Positions 43,858-50,862 of a DNA stretch of 50,862 nucleotides are shown here, in pieces. Source of the stretch: DAOTZR01 sp034432595 (GTDB taxonomy: Bacteria > Chloroflexota > Anaerolineae > B4-G1 > SLSP01); NCBI GenBank assembly GCA_034432595.1, contig DAOUBT010000028.1:1-50862 (forward strand), read 5' to 3'. The stretch's first letter is position 1. Each line of letters starts with the position of its first letter. The notes under the pieces are model-generated. The model did not search any database, was not told the origin of the DNA, and worked only from the letters and a program-made list of their open reading frames with translations. Position numbers and translations under genes: made by a program.

Positions 43858-45564
43858 CTACATGCGTTCGGGCGCGTCCATGCCCATCAGGCCCAGCACC
43901 CGCGCCAGTGTGATTTGTGCCGCGCGCGCCAGATGGAGACGGGCCTGCGCCAGCGGTCGGGCCTCCGGTTCGGTCATCACAATCCGGCAATCGCGATAAA
44001 ACACGTGGAACAGCGCCGCCAGCTCCATAGCGTATCCCGTCAGGTGATGCGGGGCCAGGCCACGCGCCGCCATGGCGATGACATCCGGCAGCTCCAACAT
44101 CTTGCGGATGAGCGCCTGCTCGCTCGGATGCGTCAAAAGGCTCAAGTCCGCCGTGGGTTCAAGCGTCAGCCCCTGCTCGGCGGCGTGACGCAGAACGCCG
44201 GCGATGCGCGTGTGCGCGTACTGCACGTAATACACCGGGTTGCGATCCGATTGTTCCACCGCGAGGTCGAGGTCAAAATCGAACTTCACATCCGCCGTGC
44301 GCGTGAGCAACATGAAGCGCACCGCATCCGGGCCGACCTCATCTAACAGCTCGCGCAGGGTGATGAACTCGCCGGAGCTTTTGGACATACGCACTTCCTG
44401 CCCACCGCGGTAGAGCGTGACGAGCTGATACAGGATGATGATGACGCGCTCCGGGTCCAGGCCCAAAGCCTGCGCCGCGGCCTTGACCCGTGGCACATCC
44501 CCATGATGATCCGCGCCCCACACGTAAATGGCCTTGTCGAAGCCGCGCGTGACCAGCTTATCCCAGACGTAAACCGCATCCGAAGCCAGGTAGGTCGGGC
44601 GGTCGTCCGGCTCGGACACCACACGCGGAGACCGGATGAGCACCGCGTCCTTTTCCAGCGCGGGGTGGCGGAACCAGACCGCATCGTCGTATTCCACCAC
44701 GTAACCGCCCGCGCGCAGGCGCTCCAGAATCGGCTCGAACATGCCGCGCTCGTAGAGCCAGCGCTCATGGAACCAGGAATCGAAATAGATGCGCATCCGC
44801 TCCATGTCGGCGCGGATCCATTCCAGCACGCGCGCGATGCCCCAATCGGTCACGGCGCGGATGGCCTCGCGCACGTCCATCTCCAGATAGCGCCGCCCGG
44901 CCTCATCCGCAAGCTGCTGCGCCAGCGTGGTGACGTAAGCGCCGGGGTAGCCTTTTTCCGGGAAGGGATAGGCTACATCGAAAAGGGCGGTATAACGCGC
45001 GTAGATGCTTTCTCCAAAAACGCGCGCCTTAGACCCCGCGTCGTTGACGTAATACTCCCGCTCCACCTGATACCCCGCCGCAGTGAGCAGGGAAGCAAGC
45101 GCGTCCCCAATCACGGCGTTACGCGCGGATCCGATGGTGAGGGGGCCGGTAGGATTGGCACTCACAAACTCAACCTGCACTCGCGCGCCGCGGCCCACAT
45201 CAACATTCCCCCAGGTTGCGCCAGCCTCCAACACGCGCGCCACCTGTTGCGCCACCCAAACAGGGTTCAGGGTGAAGTTGAGATAACCGGGCGCGGCGAC
45301 CTCAACGTTTTCCACCAACTCCGCCTTCGGAAAGTAAGGGAGCAGCGCCTGCGCAATCTGAAGCGGCGCACGTCGGGCGGCGCGCGCCAGGTTTAAACAG
45401 ACCGGAGAGGCGTAATCTCCGTGTCCTTCGTGTTTACTCACCTCCACCGGTATGACATCCGGCAAAGGAAAATCGGGCAGAGCACCGGCCGCCTGCGCGT
45501 CCAACAGCGCCTGCCGCAACCTATTGGATAAGTGCTCGCGGATCGTTTGTGCTTTGTCGTTCAT
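43858..45564 (-). CDS. argS: Arginyl-tRNA synthetase with degenerate HIGH motif
   Basis: 568 residues, class I synthetase. N-terminal Add1-like domain (about 1-95), catalytic core and C-terminal DALR anticodon-binding domain (about 455-568, ending LARVLGLMGMDAPERM). The stretch VEFVSANPTGPLTIGSARNAVIGD places T143-I-G-S146 where HIGH/HVGH is expected, so both histidines are replaced. The second motif reads VRMSKSSGE (MSK kept). REYYVNDAG and YVQYAHTRIAGVLRHA are typical of ArgRS. The ATG follows GGGGTGAGAGA; 49 more open codons upstream are not supported. First gene of argS-dcd-ung. Confidence 0.94.
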   Translation of the reverse strand: MNDKAQTIREHLSNRLRQALLDAQAAGALPDFPLPDVIPVEVSKHEGHGDYASPVCLNLARAARRAPLQIAQALLPYFPKAELVENVEVAAPGYLNFTLNPVWVAQQVARVLEAGATWGNVDVGRGARVQVEFVSANPTGPLTIGSARNAVIGDALASLLTAAGYQVEREYYVNDAGSKARVFGESIYARYTALFDVAYPFPEKGYPGAYVTTLAQQLADEAGRRYLEMDVREAIRAVTDWGIARVLEWIRADMERMRIYFDSWFHERWLYERGMFEPILERLRAGGYVVEYDDAVWFRHPALEKDAVLIRSPRVVSEPDDRPTYLASDAVYVWDKLVTRGFDKAIYVWGADHHGDVPRVKAAAQALGLDPERVIIILYQLVTLYRGGQEVRMSKSSGEFITLRELLDEVGPDAVRFMLLTRTADVKFDFDLDLAVEQSDRNPVYYVQYAHTRIAGVLRHAAEQGLTLEPTADLSLLTHPSEQALIRKMLELPDVIAMAARGLAPHHLTGYAMELAALFHVFYRDCRIVMTEPEARPLAQARLHLARAAQITLARVLGLMGMDAPERM

Positions 45565-45765
45565 TCTCTCACCCCTGAAAGCTATGGAAAAACGTGCCCG
45601 GCATGGACGGACGTTCTGAACAGCCAGGAACGCCGGAAGACGCTGCATGGCGGGAAGCGCGTCCCTGCGTGCCCATCCACGCTGCGCTTGAGACGGGCGT
45701 CTCCAACACAAAATTGAGGGCGCGCGCTCAGCCGCGCGCCCTCAACAAGGGAACTGTGCTGCGTT
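45565..45765 (-). other. Intergenic region between fba and argS
   Basis: 201 bases holding the fba terminator (45710-45745) and the argS leader. A palindromic GAGACGGGCGTCTC lies near 45689-45702. No clear promoter for argS was found. Confidence 0.5.
45710..45745 (-). terminator. Intrinsic terminator of fba
   Basis: A perfect 13-bp stem (45714-45726 with 45733-45745, 6-nt loop) is followed on the minus strand by TTTTGTGTT. It begins 20 nt past the fba stop. Confidence 0.85.
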
Positions 45766-46617
45766 TTATGCGCGACCGGCGCTCTGGAAGATTTCGATCT
45801 TGCTTTCAACCACGGCCTGCATGGCATCAATCGCCGGGCCGAGGATCTTGCGCGGATCAATTTCGCCCGGCTTCTCGTCCATGATCTTCTTCATCGTGGT
45901 GATGAAGGCGTAACGGATCTCGGTATCAATGTTGATCTTGCAGATGCCGCGCTTCACAGCCTCGGTAATCTGATGATCGGGGATGCCCGATGCGCCGTGC
46001 AGGACCAGGGGAACGGAGACCTTTTGGCGAATGGCATCAAGGCGATCGAAATCGAGTTTGGGTTCGCCCTTGTAGAAACCATGCGCGTTGCCAATGGCCA
46101 CCGCCAGGAAGTCAAAGCCCGCATCTTCCACAAAGCGCGCGGCCTCATCGGGATCGGTCATGAGCGCCTCGCGCTCGCTCACCACCACGTGCTCTTCCGC
46201 GCCGCCAATCTTGCCAATCTCAGCTTCGACGGGGATGCCGAGGGCATGGCAGACTTCCACCACCTTGCGCACTTCGGCCACGTTCTGCTCATAGGGGAGC
46301 TTGGAAGCGTCGCGCATGATGGAGGTAAAGCCCGTGCGCAGGGCCAGCAGGACGGTCTTGAAGTCCGGACCATGGTCGAGGTGAATCGCCACCGGCACGG
46401 AAGCCTGCTGCGCGGCTTTCGCCACAATCATGGGGAGGAACTCAGGCCCGGCGTACTTCAACGCGCCCGCAGAAATCTGCACCAGGACCGGCGCGCGCTT
46501 TGCTTCCGCCGCGCGGATGATGGCATGGGTGATTTCCAGGTTGTTGGTGTTAAACGCGCCCACGGCATAGCCGTTCTTCTGGGCATCCAGGAGCAATTCT
46601 TTGCTTGTAACTAACAT
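45766..46617 (-). CDS. fba: Class II fructose-bisphosphate aldolase
   Basis: 283-residue zinc-dependent aldolase that splits fructose-1,6-bisphosphate into DHAP and glyceraldehyde-3-phosphate. AIHLDHG (Asp81, His82), EAEIGKIGG (Glu133), IGNAHGFY (His179), VLHGASG (His207) and KINIDTEIR mark the active and metal sites. The short form without the E. coli FbaA insertions is like the B. subtilis FbaA/GatY group; tagatose-bisphosphate aldolase is a possible alternative. GGAGG sits 6 nt before the ATG. It has its own promoter and terminator. Confidence 0.94.
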   Translation of the reverse strand: MLVTSKELLLDAQKNGYAVGAFNTNNLEITHAIIRAAEAKRAPVLVQISAGALKYAGPEFLPMIVAKAAQQASVPVAIHLDHGPDFKTVLLALRTGFTSIMRDASKLPYEQNVAEVRKVVEVCHALGIPVEAEIGKIGGAEEHVVVSEREALMTDPDEAARFVEDAGFDFLAVAIGNAHGFYKGEPKLDFDRLDAIRQKVSVPLVLHGASGIPDHQITEAVKRGICKINIDTEIRYAFITTMKKIMDEKPGEIDPRKILGPAIDAMQAVVESKIEIFQSAGRA

Positions 46618-46655
46618 GGTTGGCCTCCTCTCAAGAATCGAAACCTCTCCGTGCA

Positions 46656-46684
46656 GGTATAACCTGTTTCGTGGAAAATGTCAA
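46656..46684 (-). promoter_or_regulatory. Promoter of fba
   Basis: Minus-strand perfect TTGACA (46679-46684), 17-bp spacer, TATACC (46656-46661), about 40 nt before the ATG. Confidence 0.65.
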
Positions 46685-46700
46685 ACGTGACGCTTCCGCA

Positions 46701-46820
46701 ACAGCAGTGTCGTCGCCTACCCGGGTTGAACCCGCGCCGGGAGACCTTACTCTCCGCTTTCCAGTTCCCAGTTCCCCATCAAAAGGCCGGGTAAGCGACG
46801 GCAATGCTGTCGCCTACCCC
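46701..46820 (+). repeat. Palindromic intergenic repeat, copy 3 plus an extra hairpin
   Basis: 46701-46775 is a diverged copy of the 34749/38471 element: a decayed core (ACAGCAGTGTCGTC), GCCTACCCGGGTTGAACCC, GCGCCGGGAGACC and CTCTCCGCTTTCCAG, ending CCCAGTTCCCC. At 46796-46820 a second hairpin GACGGCAATGCTGTC with CCTACCCC follows, just before the promoter of the DUF2207 gene. Confidence 0.65.
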
Positions 46821-46846
46821 AGTTTCCCGCTTCGCGCCAAAAGGGT

Positions 46847-46852
46847 TATAAT
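46847..46852 (+). promoter_or_regulatory. -10 box of the DUF2207 gene
   Basis: Perfect TATAAT 40 nt before the ATG. The best -35 is TTTCCC with an 18-bp spacer, the same weak form seen upstream of the CpaF gene. Confidence 0.5.
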
Positions 46853-46892
46853 GAGAGTAGCATAACCGATTGTCATAGAAAGGAGTCTCGCC

Positions 46893-49634
46893 ATGCCCCG
46901 TCGTTTACTGGCCTTGCTTGGGCTTGTCCTGTTGAGCCTGAGCGCCGTGGCGGCACGCCCGGCGCAGGAGACAAGCATTGTCTATCAGCGCTACGATGTG
47001 GACATCATCCTGCAAGAAGATGGTCGCTTCCTCGTGCGCGAGACCTACGTTCTGCGCTTTGCGGATACTTTCACGCAGGGTTTTGTCGAAATCCCCACCG
47101 ACTACACCGAAAACATCGAAGTGCTCGGTTTCTACGAGGGCGAAACGCCCTATACCCGCGATGGTAGTGGAGCGGGGAGCTATACCGTGACTGAGGAAGT
47201 CGGCGCAATCTACCTGGATTGGACCTACACCCCCACCACCGTCGGGGACGTGCGCACCTTCAGCGTGGCGTACCTCGTGAGCGGCGGCCTGTGGGTTTAC
47301 CCCGACGCTCAAATCCTGCGCTGGCGCGCCATCCCTGCCGACCGCAGCGGCATCCCCATCGAGGCCGGTCAAGTGACCGTCTTCCTGCCGGCCAACATCA
47401 ACCCGCAAGACGTGATGGCCCTGAGCGGCGGCGCCGAGGCCGAGGTGCGTTACGAAGGCCAAAAGGTCATCTACACCGCCGGTCCCATCCCCGACGGCAC
47501 GCACCTGCAAGTCGAACTCACCCTGCCTCCCAACGCGCTGTCCATTCAACCCCCGGCCTGGCAAAAGCTCGAAGACGAAAGCGCCCTGGATTTCCGCATC
47601 GAAGCCATGGACGTGACGCTCACCATCGAGCCGGACGGTTCCGTGCTCGTAGAGGAAAGCCAGACCATCAATGTCCTCAGCGGTGTGCTTTACGGCATGG
47701 ATCGCATCATCAGCCACCGTTTCGTGGACGCGGTCGAAGTCCTCGGCGTGTGGGAAGGGGACCTCGCCTATCAACCCAGCACCACGCCCTGTGAGGGATG
47801 CTATCAAATCCAAAGCACCCCCACCCAACCCGGTTGGGCCAGCTACAACGCGGCAAGAAAAGAGGTGGTCTACAACGACTGGGCTATCGGCAGGACGGTG
47901 GTGAGCTGGGACTTCCCGCCCTTGCGCGAACAGCGCACCACCTTTACCCTGCGTTACCGGCTACGCGGCGTGCTGCGCATCACGCCCGACGCGCAGGCCC
48001 TTGTGCTGCAGGTCATCAGCGGAGAAGGGCGCCCCGTCGCTGTGGGTAAGGCGCAGGTGCGCGTGGTGCTCCCGCCGGGCGTCAGCCCCGCGCAGGCGCA
48101 GTTCAGTGGGGGTATGGTGACGGTGGCCGCAGACGGCACGGCGCTCATCCAACGAGAGGCGCTGCTCGCGCCTGGTGCATCCTGGGAGGTGAGCATCACC
48201 TTGCCACCCAACGCCACCTCCGCTACCCAGGCAACCTGGCAGAAGGAGGTAGAAGCGATTGAGCTGCAAGCGCAAAAGGCGCGTCAACGTCAGGCCTGGA
48301 TTCAAATTGGCACCGTCGTGGCCAGCCTGCTCCTGCTCATCGGCGGATTGGGTGGCGCACTCTTAGCCTGGTATCTTTGGGGACGGGATGTGCAGGTCGG
48401 CGCCATCGCCGACGTGCTGCCGCGTCCACCTTCCGACCTGCCACCGGGCATCGTCGCCTATCTCCTCAAAGAAGAGGCCACCGTCAAGGGCGCGCTTGCC
48501 ACGATTTTCCACCTGGCCAGCCTGGGCCTGCTCACCATCAGCTTCAAGGGCAAGGACCTGTTCCTGCAGCGCGTTTACAACGAGCCGTTAAAAGCAGGAA
48601 CGCCCATCCACTTAAGCGAACAGGAGACCGTGAGCGTGGCCCCGCACATGGCCGCGCTTTACAACGCGCTCCTGCCGCACATCCCCGCCGAGGGCACCAC
48701 CCTGAGCCTGATTTACAACGTCTTCCTCGCGGCCCTGCCCAAGGTGTACGAAGAAATGGCGCGGGAAGCCAGCGTTTTCTTCGCCGGGCGTCCGGATAAA
48801 GTGCGCAAGACCTGGCAGGGCATCGCAAGCGTCATCTTGCTTGGCGGCATAGCCCTGATGTGCATGGGCATGGCGCTGCTGGGAGAGAATGCCGGAGTGG
48901 TGGCCTGCTTCCCCGGCGTGGCCGTCATCCTCGGTGGATTGGGATTATTCATCACTGCGCGCTGGATGCCACGCCGGACCTCTGCCGGGGCGCTGGAAGC
49001 CGCGAAATGGCGCGCGTTCCAGCGTTTCCTGCAAGACCTCAAAAAACACGGGGACTTGCCCAATGCGCAATACATGCTGGATCGCTACTTTGCCTACGCC
49101 GTGGCGCTGGATGTTGAGGATGTCGTGATTCGGCAGGCGGCGGAGCTGGGCGCCTCTCGCCCCTACTGGATGCGGCCCACGGTAATTGAGATGCGCGACG
49201 GAATGCTCTTCCCGCATCGCGCTTTGTGGACGGCGGCCAGCGCAGCGGGAACGGCAAGCGCGTTCGCTGAGCGCGAAGCCAGCGCCGGACAAGCTTTCAC
49301 CCCGCCGGACTTCTCGCTTCAGACCATTTCCGATACCTTGATTCGCGCCATCACCAACGCCAGTGACGGTCTGAGTTCGGTCCTGAACGCGGCCGCGCAA
49401 ACCCCCGGCGCGCCATCCACGCAGGCCGAACTCGACCGCATCCTGCGCACAGCTTCCGGTGGTGGAAGCAGCAGCTATCGCAGCAGCAGCCGTACAAGCT
49501 GGAGCAGTTCTTCAAGCTCACGCTCCAGTTGGAGCTCGAGCCGCAGCAGTGGCAGCAGCTTCCGTAGCAGTGGCAGCAGCCGCTCCAGCAGCTCAAGCCA
49601 TAGTGGCGGCGGAGGAAGACGCGGATTCCGCTAA
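46893..49634 (+). CDS. DUF2207 membrane protein with Ser-rich tail
   Basis: 913 residues. Signal peptide (1-20, LLALLGLVLLSLSAVA). The extracytoplasmic part holds two related DUF2207-type beta domains (about 28-230 and 237-450). Both start with a strand like DxxLxxDGxxLVxE and share an EVLGFYEGE/EVLGVWEGD element, so this looks like an internal duplication. A transmembrane helix follows (about 470-493), then a cytoplasmic domain (about 500-630), a pair of helices (about 645-690) and a last soluble part. The C-terminal 60 residues are almost only Ser, Gly and Arg, ending GGGGRRGFR. Function of the family is unknown. AAAGGAG precedes the ATG by 8 nt. Confidence 0.85.
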   Translation: MPRRLLALLGLVLLSLSAVAARPAQETSIVYQRYDVDIILQEDGRFLVRETYVLRFADTFTQGFVEIPTDYTENIEVLGFYEGETPYTRDGSGAGSYTVTEEVGAIYLDWTYTPTTVGDVRTFSVAYLVSGGLWVYPDAQILRWRAIPADRSGIPIEAGQVTVFLPANINPQDVMALSGGAEAEVRYEGQKVIYTAGPIPDGTHLQVELTLPPNALSIQPPAWQKLEDESALDFRIEAMDVTLTIEPDGSVLVEESQTINVLSGVLYGMDRIISHRFVDAVEVLGVWEGDLAYQPSTTPCEGCYQIQSTPTQPGWASYNAARKEVVYNDWAIGRTVVSWDFPPLREQRTTFTLRYRLRGVLRITPDAQALVLQVISGEGRPVAVGKAQVRVVLPPGVSPAQAQFSGGMVTVAADGTALIQREALLAPGASWEVSITLPPNATSATQATWQKEVEAIELQAQKARQRQAWIQIGTVVASLLLLIGGLGGALLAWYLWGRDVQVGAIADVLPRPPSDLPPGIVAYLLKEEATVKGALATIFHLASLGLLTISFKGKDLFLQRVYNEPLKAGTPIHLSEQETVSVAPHMAALYNALLPHIPAEGTTLSLIYNVFLAALPKVYEEMAREASVFFAGRPDKVRKTWQGIASVILLGGIALMCMGMALLGENAGVVACFPGVAVILGGLGLFITARWMPRRTSAGALEAAKWRAFQRFLQDLKKHGDLPNAQYMLDRYFAYAVALDVEDVVIRQAAELGASRPYWMRPTVIEMRDGMLFPHRALWTAASAAGTASAFAEREASAGQAFTPPDFSLQTISDTLIRAITNASDGLSSVLNAAAQTPGAPSTQAELDRILRTASGGGSSSYRSSSRTSWSSSSSSRSSWSSSRSSGSSFRSSGSSRSSSSSHSGGGGRRGFR

Positions 49635-49641
49635 ACATAAA

Positions 49642-49675
49642 ACACACGGCGGGGAGAGATTTCCCCGCCGTGTGT
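49642..49675. terminator. Bidirectional terminator between convergent genes
   Basis: 13-bp stem ACACACGGCGGGG/CCCCGCCGTGTGT with an 8-nt loop. CTTTCC follows on the plus side and TTTTATG on the minus side. It lies between the stops of the convergent genes ending at 49634 and 49695. Confidence 0.8.
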
Positions 49676-49694
49676 CTTTCCTGAACGAAAAAGT

Positions 49695-50447
49695 CTATCC
49701 CACCGAACCACCAAAAGGCGTCTCGATAACCGTGTTGCTCGAACCGGGAGCCGGGGTTGCCGGTGTGACCTCAGAGGCACGAGCCTCGGCACGCAGAGCC
49801 GTCTCGCTGGCAGGATTGGAGGCTTTAGCTTTGCTGGCCGTTGCATCCATAAACTCGCTGTAAACCTTGTAAATCTTGTGGACACCGTCGCTACCACCTG
49901 CCAGCAGCCCGCCCGTGAGCAGGACATCCGTCGCGTGGAAGATGATTTGCTGAATGCCCTGCAGCTTATCCAGATTCGTGAGCAGCCCGCTGAGGACGCG
50001 CAAGCCAGCCACGCCGATGATGACCCCCATCAACAAGCCGCCCCACAGGGCCATGCGTTGCGTATCCGACTTGTACTCCAGGCGTTCTTTCTGTAGCTGC
50101 TCCATCTCTCGATTAAGCGCTTCGAGCTTCTGAGGGTCGCGCTCCGGGCGCTTACTCTCCGCAGCAATCTGCTCGGCCTTTTGAGCAATCAACGCATCCA
50201 ACTCGTTGCTGCGTGGTCCACGCCAGGTAATGACGAACACCTCCAGGGCGCGCTCCAGGAACACGGTGACCAGAAGGAGCGAACCGATGAGCCGCTGCGC
50301 TTCTTCCATGAAATTGGGCTTGAACTCCAGGACCAGAGGAGCAGAAGTAGCCCCTAAAAACAGCAGCCCGATCAAGACGGCCAGTGGCAACAGATTGTGC
50401 GTGAGCGCAGTGAAGAACTGCTTAAGCAATGAAGGTTTTTCTTCCAT
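49695..50447 (-). CDS. Membrane protein of unknown function
   Basis: 250 residues, family not recognised. Two hydrophobic helices near the N-terminus (about 18-38 and 52-72), a charged coiled coil (about 85-128, rich in Glu, Lys and Gln), then hydrophobic stretches (about 130-152 and 165-190). The C-terminus is low-complexity, Ala/Ser/Thr/Pro-rich, ending GGSVG. The start at 50447 is set by AAGGAG 7 nt upstream; 28 further open codons are unlikely because the promoter lies inside them. Cytoplasmic coiled coil between two membrane hairpins is the best topology guess. Confidence 0.75.
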   Translation of the reverse strand: MEEKPSLLKQFFTALTHNLLPLAVLIGLLFLGATSAPLVLEFKPNFMEEAQRLIGSLLLVTVFLERALEVFVITWRGPRSNELDALIAQKAEQIAAESKRPERDPQKLEALNREMEQLQKERLEYKSDTQRMALWGGLLMGVIIGVAGLRVLSGLLTNLDKLQGIQQIIFHATDVLLTGGLLAGGSDGVHKIYKVYSEFMDATASKAKASNPASETALRAEARASEVTPATPAPGSSNTVIETPFGGSVG

Positions 50448-50502
50448 GCCCAACTCCTTGCCGTGGACTCGGTCCTTCAGCCTCAGCCTCAGACCTACAA
50501 GT

Positions 50503-50531
50503 ATCATATCGCAGGAAAGCATAAAATGCAA
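50503..50531 (-). promoter_or_regulatory. Promoter of the membrane protein at 49695
   Basis: Minus-strand TTGCAT (50526-50531), 17-bp spacer, TATGAT (50503-50508), about 55 nt before the ATG. Confidence 0.55.
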
Positions 50532-50793
50532 ATTCGCGTGCAGGTGTAGGCGGATAGCGTTCTATAGGAGAAGGGCGCGCACCTGGACCTGTCCCCATGT
50601 GGGTTGAGCATCAGGGGAAGATTTTTGACTTTATTTTAGCACTGGTATAAAATTTGGAGCGAGTCACCGATTGCGAGGTATACTTTGCGAAAAGAGCATC
50701 TGAGCATAGAGATTCCAGCGAGTTCAACATCGGGTAGTCTCCCTTAGGCGTGTTGATGTATAATCTACCGCATCAAGACGGAGGAGGGAGCAA
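50532..50793 (+). promoter_or_regulatory. AT-richer region with possible promoters ahead of the last ORF
   Basis: TATAAT at 50759-50764 (preceded by TGATG) lies 30 nt before the last ATG. Other boxes are TTGACT/TATAAA with a 15-bp gap near 50626-50652, and TATACT near 50680. No terminal inverted repeat can be confirmed because the element, if any, leaves the window. Confidence 0.4.
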
Positions 50794-50862
50794 ATGGAAC
50801 ACACGCGATTGGTTTCACCCGGTTCCTTCTGCTGGAACCAAGATTGTCCGGATTATGGCAAG
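50794..50862 (+). CDS. Probable transposase N-terminus, zinc ribbon (partial)
   Basis: Only 23 residues are in the window. After GAGGAGGGAG the ATG opens MEHTRLVSPGSFCWNQDCPDYGK. The C-x4-C-PDYGK pattern (CWNQDCPDYGK) is the first half of a zinc ribbon seen at the start of many IS-type transposases and related helix-turn-helix proteins in Chloroflexota and cyanobacteria. The identification is from this short pattern only, so another zinc-ribbon protein is possible. Confidence 0.5.
   Translation, partial: MEHTRLVSPGSFCWNQDCPDYGK

Noticed and set aside
49459..49863. Ala-rich ORF on the plus strand at the end of the DUF2207 gene
   Set aside because: It is a frame shadow of the Ser-rich tail and of the minus-strand gene, with no ribosome-binding site.

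Overview
The window reads as a chromosomal stretch of a GC-rich bacterium, most likely a Chloroflexota member of the Anaerolineae/Ardenticatenia type. This is inferred from the mix of genes: a DUF3417-type glycogen phosphorylase, Thr-Pro-rich extracellular linkers in three membrane proteins, a sortase, a DUF2207 membrane protein, Rab-like small GTPases in a signalling cluster, and an MreB without MreC/D. No rRNA, prophage or CRISPR array is visible. The one possible mobile element is a truncated zinc-ribbon ORF at the right edge.

Left part (1-12600): a cold-shock gene cut by the window edge, with an intrinsic terminator in its leader; an aminotransferase whose leader carries a BCAA-type attenuator with a Leu/Val/Ile-rich leader peptide; two envelope polysaccharide genes (GT2 glycosyltransferase and polyprenyl glycosylphosphotransferase); a sortase with a leaderless promoter; a small membrane protein; an SLC13-like transporter with two RCK_C domains; a lone CpaF/TadA ATPase; an RmlC-like cupin; and alpha-glucan phosphorylase. 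Middle (12882-20270): an F1-only ATP synthase operon atpA-G-D-C, followed on the same strand by an ATPase plus Toprim-like gene pair that looks like a defence cassette, then mreB. A MacAB-like exporter (20508-23905) follows and ends at a terminator.

The most striking unit is 24015-30600. A consensus promoter is followed by eight tightly packed genes: Rab-like GTPase, coiled-coil protein, membrane protein with a cytoplasmic OmpA-family-type module and an external SH3 domain, PAS-class III cyclase, OmpR-type response regulator, second Rab-like GTPase, PAS-histidine kinase and a membrane-anchored coiled-coil protein. The two GTPases both lack the Ras catalytic glutamine, and the cyclase and kinase share one sensor domain. 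I read this as one envelope-to-nucleotide signalling system joining small-GTPase, two-component and cyclic-nucleotide branches.

Right part, mostly minus strand (30733-46617): tRNA-Pro(GGG) with its own promoter and terminator; lepA-perM; tlyA; the overlapping chain sbcD-hutI-rluD; rpiB overlapping a membrane/WD40 protein; an MFS exporter; argS-dcd-ung; and class II fructose-bisphosphate aldolase. The window closes with a DUF2207 protein (+), a membrane protein of unknown function (-) and a truncated transposase-like N-terminus (+). Short palindromic intergenic repeats of two or three related families sit between genes at 5583, 12645, 34749, 38471, 42579 and 46701.

Recognisable promoters usually have 16- or 17-bp spacers. 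At least two genes (1931 and 4341), possibly also tlyA, start exactly 7 nt after a -10 box and so are probably leaderless.
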